From NCBI GenBank assembly GCA_963833195.1, contig CAWHXF010000027.1, forward strand, positions 2,604,001 to 2,668,000: DNA of 64,000 bases. Reading direction: 5' to 3'. Under the pieces are notes generated by a model. It had not been told where the DNA came from and ran no database searches. It saw nothing but the letters and a program-made list of their open reading frames with translations. Every line of letters begins with the position of its first letter. The stretch's first letter is position 1. The position numbers and the translations under genes are program-made. Positions 34,558-45,272 of the stretch are shown here, one piece after another. Source of the DNA: Granulosicoccus sp963833195 (GTDB lineage: Bacteria; Pseudomonadota; Gammaproteobacteria; Granulosicoccales; Granulosicoccaceae).

Positions 34558-35001
34558 TCAGCCGCCGGCGAGGTGCACGGCGGCCGCGGTGAGGGCGAGC
34601 GAGTAGCCGGTCGCGCCGAAGCCGGACACCGTGCCGAGCGCGATGTCCGAGAAATACGAATGGTGGCGGAACGGCTCGCGCGCGTGCACGTTGGACAAGT
34701 GGACCTCGATGAGCGGCAGGCCCACGCCGAGCACCGCATCGCGCAGCGCCACGCTCGTGTGCGTGTAGGCCGCGGGGTTCATCACGATCAGCCGCGTGCC
34801 GTCGGCGGCGGCCGCGTGCACCCGCTCGATGAGCGCGCCTTCCGCGTTCGCCTGAAAGAAGTCGATGCCGAGCCCCGCCGCGTCCGCCTGGCCCCGCAGC
34901 ATGTCGCGGATGTCGGCGAGCGTGGTCGTGCCGTACTTGTCGGGCTCGCGCCGGCCGAGCAGGTTCAGGTTCGGGCCATCGATGACGAGCACGTCTGGCA
35001 T
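34558..35001 (-). CDS. aroQ: Type II 3-dehydroquinate dehydratase
   Basis: 147 residues from ATG 35001. Shikimate pathway: 3-dehydroquinate to 3-dehydroshikimate. Family motifs: VIDGPNLNLLGRREPDKYG with the catalytic Arg and Tyr23, FFQANAEGALIERVH, MNPAAYTHTSVALRDA (catalytic His), and PLIEVHLSNVHAREPFR. Length about 150 is typical. It is the first gene of the aroQ-accB-accC directon, and complements aroE at 24.3 kb. Confidence 0.96.
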   Translation of the reverse strand: MPDVLVIDGPNLNLLGRREPDKYGTTTLADIRDMLRGQADAAGLGIDFFQANAEGALIERVHAAAADGTRLIVMNPAAYTHTSVALRDAVLGVGLPLIEVHLSNVHAREPFRHHSYFSDIALGTVSGFGATGYSLALTAAAVHLAGG

Positions 35002-35032
35002 CGTAGCCCTCTGGTGACTGCGGGCGGCCGCG

Positions 35033-35068
35033 GCGGCTGCGTGGGCGGCTGCGTGGGCGGCTGCGGGG
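35033..35068. repeat. 12-bp tandem repeat upstream of aroQ
   Basis: Three copies of gcggctgcgtgg (the third ending gggg) lie at 35033-35044, 35045-35056 and 35057-35068, between the divergent aroQ and srkA starts. They fall in the likely aroQ leader. Confidence 0.75.
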
Positions 35069-35211
35069 TCGGACCGCGGGTTGGCGCCGTGGGGCGGAAA
35101 GATAGCACCACGAACGTGCACGTTGCGGACACATGGTGCGCTTTCGGCGTTCGCGATGCCGTTAAACGGGCACTATCGGTCCGGGTCGGGCGTCCGGCGG
35201 GGGAAATCGGC

Positions 35212-36276
35212 ATGGTGCAAGGGCAGGACGACCTCGACCACGTCACGGAACGGGACGAGCCACCCCTCGAGGAGGACTCGGGCGGCGACGCGGCGACCCT
35301 CGCCTTCCGACACCTCGACCCGCCGACCATCCTCGATGCCATCGACGCCGCGGGGCATCGCACCGATGGCCGGGTCAGCGCGCTCAACAGCTACGAGAAC
35401 CGGGTCTACACCATCGGGCTCGAGAACGGCGACAGCATCGTCGCGAAGTTCTACCGCCCCGGCCGCTGGAGCGACGAGTCCATCCTCGAGGAGCACGCGT
35501 TCTGCCTGGACCTCGTCGACGCCGGCCTGCCCGTCGTCGCCCCGCTGGAGGATCCGGACGGGCGCACGCTGCTGGCCACCGGCCCGTTCCGCTTCTGCCT
35601 CTACCCGCGCGTGAGCGGCCGCGCCCCCGCGCTGGACGATCCGTCGCAGCTCGCCGTCGTGGGGCGCACCGTCGGGCGCCTGCACGAGATCACCGCGGAC
35701 TGGGACTTCGAGCACCGCCCGTTCATCGACACCGACCGGCTCGGCGCCTCGGCCATCGAGTACCTGGTGGACTCCGAGCACGTGCCCGACGGCGTGCGCG
35801 ACACGTACGAGCAGCTCGCCTGGGAGCTGCTGGATCTGGTCGAGGAGCGCATGGACGAGGCCGGCGACTTCGCCGAGTTCCCGATCCACGGCGACATGCA
35901 CCCGGGCAACATCCTGTGGCGACTCGAGGACGGGGTGCCGCAACTGCTGGACTTCGACGACGCGGCCACCGGTCCGGCGGTGCAGGATCTGTGGATGTTC
36001 GTCTCCGGCGACCGGGACTACGCCGAGGCGCGGCTCGGCAACGTGCTCGACGGCTACGTGCAGCACGCCGCCTTCGACGTGCGCGAGCTTGCGCTCATCG
36101 AGCCCCTGCGCACGCTGCGGCTCGTGAACTTCGCCGCCTGGATCGCCGAACGCTGGGCCGACCCCGCGTTCAAGCGGGCCTTCCCCTACTTCGAGGGAGA
36201 ACGCTTCTGGGACGACCACGTGCGCGTGCTGCAGGAGCAGCGCACGGCGCTGCACGAGCCGCCGCTCAGGTACTGA
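35212..36276 (+). CDS. srkA: Stress response kinase A (YihE/SrkA-like)
   Basis: 354 residues from ATG 35212, preceded by gggggaaat. An aminoglycoside-phosphotransferase-fold protein kinase. Seen: ALNSYENRVYTIGLENG, IVAKFYRPGRW (ATP-binding lysine), the catalytic loop FPIHGDMHPGNILW, and LLDFDDAATGPAVQDLWMF with the metal aspartate. These are the SrkA/YihE/RdoA landmarks; the family phosphorylates Ser/Thr and counters stress-induced death. It may be single, with its last 11 bp overlapping the convergent NYN gene. Confidence 0.93.
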   Translation: MVQGQDDLDHVTERDEPPLEEDSGGDAATLAFRHLDPPTILDAIDAAGHRTDGRVSALNSYENRVYTIGLENGDSIVAKFYRPGRWSDESILEEHAFCLDLVDAGLPVVAPLEDPDGRTLLATGPFRFCLYPRVSGRAPALDDPSQLAVVGRTVGRLHEITADWDFEHRPFIDTDRLGASAIEYLVDSEHVPDGVRDTYEQLAWELLDLVEERMDEAGDFAEFPIHGDMHPGNILWRLEDGVPQLLDFDDAATGPAVQDLWMFVSGDRDYAEARLGNVLDGYVQHAAFDVRELALIEPLRTLRLVNFAAWIAERWADPAFKRAFPYFEGERFWDDHVRVLQEQRTALHEPPLRY

Positions 36277-37564
36277 CGCCCGCGTCCCCGTCCGCGCCCT
36301 CGCCGTCCTGCTCGACGGGCACCAGCCACTGCGCGAGCAGTTCCACCTCGTCGTCGGACAGCTCGACCTGCACGCCGGCACACGCGGCCACGGTGGCCTC
36401 GAGCAGCCGCTCGCCGAGCGCGGTCGCGTCGAGCCCGTCGAGCCCCGCGTCGAAGCCCGCGGTGAGCGCGTTGATGGTGAAGGTGACGTCGCGGCGCGAC
36501 ACCGTCGTGCCGCGCTCGGCGCACAGGTCCCGCACGCGGCGCGAGAGGTTGGTGATGTGCGTCTCGCCGGTTTCGGCCACGCAGTCCACGATCGCATCGT
36601 GCACCGCGTCGTAGCGCTCGGGTGCGAGCATGGGCATGCCGGTCAGCCGCACGGTGCGCCGCACGAGCTCGCCGAGCGCGGGGTCGTCGTCCAGCCAGGC
36701 GTCGCGGTTCGCGACGGCGGGCGGTGCGACGGGCGGCTCGTGGCGCGCCGGGTCGTAGACGTAGCCCGGCGGCAACGTCGAGCGTTCCAGCGCATCGAGC
36801 GGCAACGCATCCACCAGCGCCGACAGCCGCTCGAAACCGAGCCAGTCCGTCCCGATGCCCGCGAACCGCTCGCGCAGACGGTGGGCGAGCGACGCCAGAT
36901 CGACCGCCGCGGACGACTGGCGCACGGTCTCGACGACGAACTCCCCCACCACCGCGAGGCGCTCCGGGTCGGGCGCAGCGACGGGCCTATCGACAGGCGA
37001 CGTCGCGGACGATGCCGCCGACCCGGCCGGCACCCCTTCCTGCAACACCTCCAGCAACGCGTCGTGATCGAGCAGCCGGTCGGCGGCGTTCCGGTACGCG
37101 GGCGAGCAATGACCGGTGGCCAGCACCAGCGTGCGCACGTCGAGCCTGCGCAGGCGCAGCAGCAGCGGCGCGAAGTCGGTGTCCGCCGACATCACGATGC
37201 ACTCGTCGTAGGGCACCGCACCGGCGAACAGATCCATCGCGTCCAGCACCATCTGGATGTCCGCCCCGGTCTTGCCGCGCGCGGTCAGCGGCGGACAGTC
37301 CACCACCTCGAAGCCCGCGGCGGTGAAGAACGGCCTGAACGGTGCGAAGGATTTCGGGTTCAGGTAGCAGCGCCGGACCAGCACGCGCCGCGCGCTCGCG
37401 GCGTGTCCCGACGGCACCGCCACGCGCCTCTCCAGCGCGGCGATCCAGGCCGACGGGTGGCGGAACACCGCGTCCGCCAGCGGCTCGTCCTCGGCCTGCA
37501 GCTGCAGGTACGCGTTGTCGAAGTCGACGAACAGCGCGCTGCGCAGGTAGTCCCGACCGCTCAA
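36266..37564 (-). CDS. NYN-domain nuclease-like protein with OST-HTH (LOTUS) region
   Basis: 432 residues. The N-terminal NYN/PIN-like domain has ALFVDFDNAYLQL (Asp14, Asp16), a middle GKTGADIQMVLDAMDLF and IVMSADTDFAPLLLRLR, the acidic metal-binding sites. A central segment about 205-280 (FVVETVRQSSAAVDLASLAH, then RFAGIGTDWLGFERLSALVD) has the shape of an OST-HTH/LOTUS RNA-binding domain. The last 150 residues resemble further winged-helix repeats (FTINALTAGFD). Probably an RNA-binding nuclease. Last gene of the bioY-DUF4197-fabA-fabB directon. Confidence 0.8.
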   Translation of the reverse strand: MSGRDYLRSALFVDFDNAYLQLQAEDEPLADAVFRHPSAWIAALERRVAVPSGHAASARRVLVRRCYLNPKSFAPFRPFFTAAGFEVVDCPPLTARGKTGADIQMVLDAMDLFAGAVPYDECIVMSADTDFAPLLLRLRRLDVRTLVLATGHCSPAYRNAADRLLDHDALLEVLQEGVPAGSAASSATSPVDRPVAAPDPERLAVVGEFVVETVRQSSAAVDLASLAHRLRERFAGIGTDWLGFERLSALVDALPLDALERSTLPPGYVYDPARHEPPVAPPAVANRDAWLDDDPALGELVRRTVRLTGMPMLAPERYDAVHDAIVDCVAETGETHITNLSRRVRDLCAERGTTVSRRDVTFTINALTAGFDAGLDGLDATALGERLLEATVAACAGVQVELSDDEVELLAQWLVPVEQDGEGADGDAGVST

Positions 37565-37592
37565 GCGGCCACCAGCGATGAAGGGTCGACGC

Positions 37593-38804
37593 TCAGATCC
37601 GCCGCAGCACCAGGGAGGCGTTCGTGCCGCCGAACCCGAAGCTGTTCGACATCACCGTGTCGAGACTCACGCCGTCGCGCCGCTCGGTCACGACGGGGAA
37701 GCCCTCGGCCTCGGGGTCCAGCGTCTCGATGTTCGCGGACGCCGCGATGAATCCGGCCTCCTGCATCAGCAGCGAGTAGATCGCCTCCTGCACGCCGGCC
37801 GCGCCCAGCGAGTGACCGGTCAGCGACTTCGTCGAGGCGATCGGCGGCACACCGTCGGGGAACGCGCGCGCCACGGCACGGAGCTCGGTGATATCGCCGG
37901 CCGGCGTGCTGGTGCCGTGCGCGTTGATGTAGTCGATGCCGCCCTCCAGCCCGTCCATGGCCTGCAGCATGCAGCGCGTGGCGCCTTCGCCGGAGGGTGC
38001 CACCATGTCGTGTCCGTCGGAGGTGGCGCCGTAGCCGACGATCTCGGCATAGATGCGTGCGCCGCGCGCCCTGGCCACCTCGAGCTCCTCGACCACGACC
38101 ATGCCGCCGCCGCCTGCGATCACGAAGCCGTCGCGGTTCGCGTCGTAGGGACGCGATGCGCGCGCGGGGTCGTCGTTGTAGTCGGACGACAGCGCGCCCA
38201 TGGCGTCGAACAGGCACGACAGCGTCCAGTGCTCCTCCTCGCCGCCGCCCGCGAACACCCGATCCTGCTTGCCGAGCTGGATGAGCTCGAGGGCGTTGCC
38301 GATGCAATGCGCGCTCGTGGAGCAGGCCGACGCGATGGAATAGTTGGTGCCCTTGATGCGGAAGGGCGTGGCCAGGCACGCCGACACGGTGCTGGCCATG
38401 GTGGACGTGACGCGGTACGGGCCCACGCGCCGTATGCCCTTCGCGCGCAGCAGGTCGGCCGCCTCCACCTGGTTCAGCGTGGAGCCGCCGCCGGAGCCCG
38501 CGATGATGCCGGTGCGCTCGTTGGACACCTCGGCGTCGGAGAGGCCCGCGTCGGCGATGGCGTCGCGCATGGCGACGTAGGCGTAGCCCGCCGCCTCGCC
38601 CATGAAGCGCAGCTGCTTTCGATCGATGTGCGCCTTCAGGTCGATCTCGGGACGTGCCGCCACGTGGCTGCGCATGCCGAGCTCGGCGTACTCCTCGCGC
38701 CGCGTGACGCCCGAGCGCCCCTCGCGCAGCGCCTCGGTGACCGATCCCTTGTCGTTGCCGAGGCACGACACGATGCCGAGCCCGGTGATGACCGCTCGTC
38801 TCAT
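37593..38804 (-). CDS. fabB: 3-oxoacyl-ACP synthase I
   Basis: 403 residues from ATG 38804. Condensing enzyme for unsaturated fatty acid elongation. Active-site Cys161 in SIASACSTSAHCIGNA, histidine in YINAHGTSTPAGD, and lysine/histidine in IASTKSLTGHSLGAAG. It starts 14 bp after fabA; a fabA-fabB pair is the classic gammaproteobacterial arrangement. MSNSFGFGGTNASLVL closes the thiolase fold. Confidence 0.96.
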   Translation of the reverse strand: MRRAVITGLGIVSCLGNDKGSVTEALREGRSGVTRREEYAELGMRSHVAARPEIDLKAHIDRKQLRFMGEAAGYAYVAMRDAIADAGLSDAEVSNERTGIIAGSGGGSTLNQVEAADLLRAKGIRRVGPYRVTSTMASTVSACLATPFRIKGTNYSIASACSTSAHCIGNALELIQLGKQDRVFAGGGEEEHWTLSCLFDAMGALSSDYNDDPARASRPYDANRDGFVIAGGGGMVVVEELEVARARGARIYAEIVGYGATSDGHDMVAPSGEGATRCMLQAMDGLEGGIDYINAHGTSTPAGDITELRAVARAFPDGVPPIASTKSLTGHSLGAAGVQEAIYSLLMQEAGFIAASANIETLDPEAEGFPVVTERRDGVSLDTVMSNSFGFGGTNASLVLRRI

Positions 38805-38818
38805 GGTCGCTCCCCCCG

Positions 38819-39373
38819 TCAGAAGTTGTCGGTGGACATGAACAGCCCCACGCGCAGGTCCTGCGCCTCGTAGATCTCGCGCCCGTCCACGGACATGCGC
38901 CCCTCGGCGATGCCCATGACGAGCTTGCGCTCGATCAGGCGCCGGATGTCGAGCCGGTAGGTCACGAGCTTCGCGCTCGGCAGCACCTGGCCCTTGAACT
39001 TGACGCCATCGGCGCCGAGCGCGCGCCCGCGGCCCGGGTTGCCCTTCCAGCCGAGGAAGAAGCCGATCAGTTGCCACAGCGCATCGAGCCCCAGGCACCC
39101 CGGCATGACCGGATCGGATTCGAAATGGCAGTCGAAGAACCACAAATCCGGCCGCACGTCGAGCTCCGCCACGATCTCGCCCTTGCCGTACGCGCCGCCC
39201 GTGGACGAGATCTGCACGATGCGGTCGAACATCAGCATGTTCGGCAGCGGCAGTCGGGCGTTGCCCGGCCCGAACAGCGTCCCGTGACCGCAGCGAATCA
39301 GGTCGTCGCGGTCGAACGAATGACGGTCGGACAGATCGGGCGGCGGCGGGTGACCCGTCTCGGAAGAGCTCAA
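38819..39373 (-). CDS. fabA: 3-hydroxydecanoyl-ACP dehydratase/isomerase
   Basis: 184 residues. It dehydrates and isomerises C10 intermediates to start unsaturated fatty acids. Single hot-dog fold with LPNMLMFDRI, the active-site WFFDCHFESDPVMPGCLGLD (His83, Asp97), then ALGADGVKFKGQVLPSAK. ATG at 39373 overlaps the stop of the DUF4197 gene (ATGA). Confidence 0.97.
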   Translation of the reverse strand: MSSSETGHPPPPDLSDRHSFDRDDLIRCGHGTLFGPGNARLPLPNMLMFDRIVQISSTGGAYGKGEIVAELDVRPDLWFFDCHFESDPVMPGCLGLDALWQLIGFFLGWKGNPGRGRALGADGVKFKGQVLPSAKLVTYRLDIRRLIERKLVMGIAEGRMSVDGREIYEAQDLRVGLFMSTDNF

Positions 39374-40134
39374 GAGGGTGCCCCGAACACGCGCCGCAGG
39401 ATCGCCGAGGTGCGCTCGGCCGGATCGTCGCGAATCGCCTTTTCCTCGGTCGCGAGGTAATGGAAGATGCCCGCCTTGGCCTCGCCGGCCACGTAGCCGG
39501 CCAGGTCCGCGTCGATGGGCGGGGCGAGCGGCACGCGGCGGTAGCGCTCCAGCAGCTCGTTGAAGGCCTGCACCGCGCCCACCTGGTCGAGCGAGCGCGA
39601 CACGATGGGTCGCATGCGCGCCGTCAGCGCGTCTCCGGTGGTGCGCTCGAAGTACTGCGTGGCCGCATCGTCGGGCCCCGTCAGGATGGCGCGCGCGTCG
39701 TCGATGGACATGCGCCGGATCGCGCCGACGAACAGCGCCTGCGCTTCGGGCGTGGCCTGCTCGGCGGCCCGGTTCAGGCGCACGCGCAGATCGTCGAAGT
39801 AGCTGCCGAGCCCGACCCGCGAGGCGAAGTCGGCGGCGGTCTGCAACTGCTCGGGCAGCGGGATGCGCGCGACGGGATCGCCGAGGAAGCCGTCGGGTTG
39901 GCCGAGCCGGGAGACCACGGCCTCGGAACCCTTCTCCAGCGCGGCCTTGAGTCCCTGCACGATCTCGCCCGTGGACAACGGACCGGCGCCGGTGGTGCCG
40001 CCCGCGATGTCGCCGGCCGCATCGGCGATGTCGCCGAGCGTGACGGGCGAGTTGGCGCAGCCGCCCGCGAGCGCCGCGCCGCCGCCGAGCAGCCCGAAGA
40101 GGACGCGGCGCCGAACACCGGACGAAGGGCGCAC
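39370..40134 (-). CDS. DUF4197 lipoprotein
   Basis: 254 residues. The signal VLFGLLGGGAALAGGC is a lipobox. The domain continues ALEKGSEAVVSRLGQPDGFLGD, IPLPEQLQ, FVGAIRRMSIDDARAILTGPDDAATQYFER and IVSRSLDQVG, then GIFHYLATEEKAIRDDPAERTSAILRRVFG, which is the DUF4197 pattern. Exported to the periplasmic side. It overlaps fabA and follows bioY by one base, so it is in the lipid operon; function unknown. Confidence 0.86.
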   Translation of the reverse strand: MRPSSGVRRRVLFGLLGGGAALAGGCANSPVTLGDIADAAGDIAGGTTGAGPLSTGEIVQGLKAALEKGSEAVVSRLGQPDGFLGDPVARIPLPEQLQTAADFASRVGLGSYFDDLRVRLNRAAEQATPEAQALFVGAIRRMSIDDARAILTGPDDAATQYFERTTGDALTARMRPIVSRSLDQVGAVQAFNELLERYRRVPLAPPIDADLAGYVAGEAKAGIFHYLATEEKAIRDDPAERTSAILRRVFGAPS

Positions 40135-40135
40135 G

Positions 40136-40750
40136 TCAGTCCCGGCGGCCGACCAGGCGCCACAGCACGGGCAGCGCCACCGCCGCCATCACGAGCTTGG
40201 CGAGGTCGCCGAGCAGGAAGGGGGTCATGCCCCATTCGAGCACCGGCTTGTCCCAGCCGACGACCGAGCCGAGCCACAGCAGGCCCGTCGCGTAGATCAG
40301 CGCGTTGCCGATCAGCATGGCGCCGACGGTGCCGACGACGTGACGGTCCCAGCGGCGCCTGGCGAGGGTGCCGGTGGCGAAGGCCGCGAGCACGAAGCCC
40401 GCGAGGTAGCCGCCCGTCGGCCCGACCATGTACGCCAGGCCGATGCCCTTCTCGGGCGAGCCCGCGAACACGGGCAGCCCCAACGCACCCTGCGCGAGAT
40501 AGAGCAGCACCGCGCCCGCGCCGGCGACCGGACCGAGCACCATGCCGAGCGCCAGCACGACGAGCGTCTGCAGCGTCATCGGGACCGGCACGAACGGGAT
40601 CGAGAGCTTGGCCGAAAGGGTGAGCAGCAGGCTGCCGGCGACGACCGCGGCGCCGGTGCGCCACAGGCGCGGGCTGCCCGCGCGCGCCGGCACGACGGCC
40701 TCGAGCAGCGTCGCGGCGGAGCCGCCCGTGGGCGCGGCGATGGTCGTCAT
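40136..40750 (-). CDS. bioY: Biotin transporter substrate-specific component
   Basis: 204 residues, six hydrophobic helices. BioY motifs are visible: IPFVPVPMTLQTLVVLALGM (strong signature), LYLAQGALGLPVFAG, and VGPTGGYLAGFVLAAFATG. It is the S-component of an ECF transporter; alone it can import biotin or it recruits a shared EcfAT module, which is not present here. First gene of the fabA-fabB directon; biotin is the cofactor of AccB/AccC encoded nearby. Confidence 0.95.
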   Translation of the reverse strand: MTTIAAPTGGSAATLLEAVVPARAGSPRLWRTGAAVVAGSLLLTLSAKLSIPFVPVPMTLQTLVVLALGMVLGPVAGAGAVLLYLAQGALGLPVFAGSPEKGIGLAYMVGPTGGYLAGFVLAAFATGTLARRRWDRHVVGTVGAMLIGNALIYATGLLWLGSVVGWDKPVLEWGMTPFLLGDLAKLVMAAVALPVLWRLVGRRD

Positions 40751-40856
40751 GTGAGAGTCTCGGGGATCGGGCCGCGCAGTATATCAACCGCCGGAGCGCG
40801 CCCGCCAACCGACCCGCCATCCGAGGACGACGCGCACCGATCTGCCGCGCGGGGCG

Positions 40857-43031
40857 CTACCCGGCCCGCCTGAACCCCAGCGGCAACACGTTCGACGGCA
40901 GCGCGCGTTCCTCTTCCTGCGTCGGACGCGGCCCGCGCAGCCCCTGCGGCCAGCGCGCGAGCCACGAGCGGTAGGCCGTGAAGCTCATGGGCCTCGATAT
41001 CCAGTAGCCCTGCGCGATGTCGCAGCCGCGACTCTCGAGGAACTGCAGTTGCGCCTCGTCCTCGACGCCCTCGGCCACGATCTTCATGCCGAAGTGCTTG
41101 CCCAGGCCCAGCACGGCCTCGACGATGGCCACGTCGTCGTTGTCGCTGGAGATGTCGGTGATGAACGCCCGATCGATCTTGAGCGTGTCGACGGGGAAGC
41201 GCTTGAGGTAGGCGAGCGAGCTGTAGCCGGTGCCGAAGTCGTCGATGGCCAGACGCATGCCGAAGCGCGACAGCTCGTGCAGCGAATGGATGACCTCCTC
41301 GGGGTCGTGCATCACTGCGCTCTCGGTGATCTCGAGCTCCAGGCAGTCGGGCGCGAGTGAGGTGTCGGACAGCGCTCGCTCCACCATCTTCAGCAGGTTC
41401 CCGTCGGTGAACTGCACCGCCGAGATGTTGACCGCGATCTCCAGGCCCTCGGCGCCCTCGGCCTGCAGCTCGTGCGTCTGGCGGCAGGCGGTGCGCAGGA
41501 TCCATTCCCCGAGCTCGATGATCATGCCGGCCTCTTCGGCCACGGGCACGAAGATCTCCGGCGAGATGAGCCCATCCACCGGGTGGCGCCAGCGCACCAG
41601 CGCCTCGGCCCCCGTGACCTGGCGCGTGCGCATGTCGATCTTCGGCTGGTACCAGACCTCGAACTGTTCCTCGGCAAGCGCAAGCTTCAGGTCCTGCTCG
41701 AGCCGGATGCGCGCGGTCAGGCGGCTGCGCATCACCTCGTTGAAGAGCCGGTAGCGATTCTTGCCGCCGCTCTTCGCCTCCTGCAACGCGACGGCGGCGT
41801 TGTTGACCATCTCCTCGCCGAGCTGCTCCTCGGGCTGGTCCACGTGCACGTCGAGCGGGAAGCAGCTGATGCCGACCGACACGGCCGCCTTCAACGTGAA
41901 GCCGCGGTACTCGTAGGCGGCCGTCGCCACGCTCATGAGCCGCTGCGCGACGAGCTCGGCCGCCTCGCGGTTCGGCACGTCCTTCTGGATCACGACGAAC
42001 TCGTCCCCGTCGAGCCGCGCGACGAGGTCGACGTCGCGCATCATCGTGCGCAGCCGGTTGCCCACCTCGGCCACCATCTTGTCGCCGATGAGGTGCCCGT
42101 ACTGGTCGTTGAAGAACTTGAAGTTGTCGAGATCGACCAGGAAGACCGCGAAGCGCAGCTCCTCCTCGACCGCCTCGCGCACGGTCTCCTTCAACGTGTT
42201 CTCGAACATCAGCCGGTTGGGCAGGCTGGTCAGCGTGTCGTTGAGCGCCGCGAATTCGAGGAACTGCTGCTTGACCTTGACCTGGCGCGTCGCCTGGCGC
42301 TGCGCCTCGATGAGCTGGTCGAACTCGTCCGCGAGCGGGTCCAGATCCGCCGAGCCCGTCGTGCCGATGGGCAGGTGCTGTCCGCGCTCGCCGCGGGCGC
42401 GCGCCTCGCGCAGCGCGGCCACGAGCCCGTCCAGCGGTTCGAGCAATCCGCGCGCGGTGCCCAGCAGCGCGGCCAGCGCACCGACGGCGGCGGCGAGCAG
42501 GGCCAGCGCGCCGGCCTGCCGGGCGGCCCGCCAGCCGGCGGAGCTCGCCTCGCCCACGCCGAGCGTCGCGCGCACGCGCACCGGCTCGCCCCCGGTGACG
42601 GTCGACCAGTCCACGCGCACCGCGGGGCCGACGCCCGAGCCGCCCTCGCCGGGCCGCGACGCGCGCGTGGCGCTCGCGAGGGTCGTGCCGTCGAAGGCTT
42701 CGACGCTCACGCGTCGCAGCGGGCCATCGAAGACGAGCGCCTCGAGGTCGGCTTCGGCGGGTGCGGCGTACCGCAGCGCCGTGTTCACCTGCGTCCGGAC
42801 CACGCGCTCGATGTCCTCGATCGCCGCATCGCGGCTCGCGAAGGCCGCCGGCACCACGAAGGCGAGATGCACGCCGAGCAAGGCTGCGCCGACGCTGCCC
42901 GCGAGCAGGCACGCCGTACGCGAGCGCAATGCCTTGCCTAGCAACGGGGTGGGGTCCAAGGGCCGGGTCCGGGGAAGCTCGTCGACGCCGCAGGCGCGGC
43001 CCCGACGCGGGACCGTTCCGACATGGCGCAT
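40857..43031 (-). CDS. Diguanylate cyclase/phosphodiesterase (GGDEF-EAL)
   Basis: 724 residues from ATG 43031; the frame extends upstream to 43172 but would include the groEL terminator. Two membrane helices flank a periplasmic sensor (about 40-165; LLAGSVGAALLGVHLAF at its start, AGALALLAAAVGALAALLG at its end). A HAMP-like linker precedes GGDEF: LVDLDNFKFFNDQYGHLIGD and RLDGDEF, with the I-site RDVD five residues before the motif. The EAL domain has GAEALVRWRHP, NISAVQF, LELEITESAV, DDFGTGYSS and EGVEDEAQ. Both halves look catalytically complete, though DGDEF is a GGDEF variant. Regulates cyclic di-GMP. Confidence 0.92.
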   Translation of the reverse strand: MRHVGTVPRRGRACGVDELPRTRPLDPTPLLGKALRSRTACLLAGSVGAALLGVHLAFVVPAAFASRDAAIEDIERVVRTQVNTALRYAAPAEADLEALVFDGPLRRVSVEAFDGTTLASATRASRPGEGGSGVGPAVRVDWSTVTGGEPVRVRATLGVGEASSAGWRAARQAGALALLAAAVGALAALLGTARGLLEPLDGLVAALREARARGERGQHLPIGTTGSADLDPLADEFDQLIEAQRQATRQVKVKQQFLEFAALNDTLTSLPNRLMFENTLKETVREAVEEELRFAVFLVDLDNFKFFNDQYGHLIGDKMVAEVGNRLRTMMRDVDLVARLDGDEFVVIQKDVPNREAAELVAQRLMSVATAAYEYRGFTLKAAVSVGISCFPLDVHVDQPEEQLGEEMVNNAAVALQEAKSGGKNRYRLFNEVMRSRLTARIRLEQDLKLALAEEQFEVWYQPKIDMRTRQVTGAEALVRWRHPVDGLISPEIFVPVAEEAGMIIELGEWILRTACRQTHELQAEGAEGLEIAVNISAVQFTDGNLLKMVERALSDTSLAPDCLELEITESAVMHDPEEVIHSLHELSRFGMRLAIDDFGTGYSSLAYLKRFPVDTLKIDRAFITDISSDNDDVAIVEAVLGLGKHFGMKIVAEGVEDEAQLQFLESRGCDIAQGYWISRPMSFTAYRSWLARWPQGLRGPRPTQEEERALPSNVLPLGFRRAG

Positions 43032-43097
43032 CTTCCGTATCGGCCGCCCGCACGCCCCCTGAAGCGGCCCGGTGGGGCGAAGCGGGGGACGAAAACG

Positions 43098-43126
43098 CGA
43101 AAGCCCCCGACGGGCGGGGGCTTTCG
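43098..43126. terminator. Strong hairpin after groEL
   Basis: The arms cgaaagccccc (43098-43108) and gggggctttcg (43116-43126) are perfect 11-bp complements with a 7-base loop. On the minus strand, the direction of groEL, the stem is followed shortly by cgttttcg, a short T-rich tail. It would end groES-groEL transcription about 110 bp after the groEL stop. Confidence 0.75.
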
Positions 43127-43234
43127 GACCGGTGCCCCGCCCGAATGGCGGCGCTCCAGCGATGGCGGGCACCGCGCCCGACCGAAGTCAGGCCGCGGCG
43201 CGCCGCCGGCGGACGACGAATGCGCGTCAGCGCA

Positions 43235-44884
<1,650 letters not shown>

Positions 44885-44981
44885 GTCTGATGTATTCCTC
44901 GTTGTTCGATGTCGTTGAAGCGGGACCGCGTCGGCGGGCCCGGGACGGCGGGGCGGTGGCCGGTGTCGGCCCTGGAGCGAG

Positions 44982-45272
44982 CTATGACTCGAACACGCCC
45001 ATGATGTCGTCCTCGCGCATCACGAGAACCTCTTCGCCGTCGATCTTGATCTCGGTGCCGGAGTACTTGCCGAAGAGCACCTTGTCGCCGGCCTTGACGT
45101 CGAGCGGGCGCACGTCGCCGTTCTCGAGGATCTTGCCGTTGCCGACGGACAGGACCTCGCCGCGCACCGGCTTCTCGGTGGCCGAGTCGGGGATCACGAT
45201 ACCGCCGGCGCTGGTGCGCTCCTCTTCCATGCGCTTGACGACCACGCGGTCATGCAACGGGCGAATCTTCAT
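44982..45272 (-). CDS. groS: 10 kDa chaperonin GroES
   Basis: 96 residues. MKIRPLHDRVVVKR, mobile loop EERTSAGGIVIPDSATEKP, ILENGDVRPLDVKAGDKVLFGKYSG, and C-terminal LVMREDDIMGV are the complete co-chaperonin. TCGGAGA stands 8 bases before the ATG. First gene of the groES-groEL operon, controlled by the CIRCE site 243 bp upstream. Confidence 0.99.
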   Translation of the reverse strand: MKIRPLHDRVVVKRMEEERTSAGGIVIPDSATEKPVRGEVLSVGNGKILENGDVRPLDVKAGDKVLFGKYSGTEIKIDGEEVLVMREDDIMGVFES

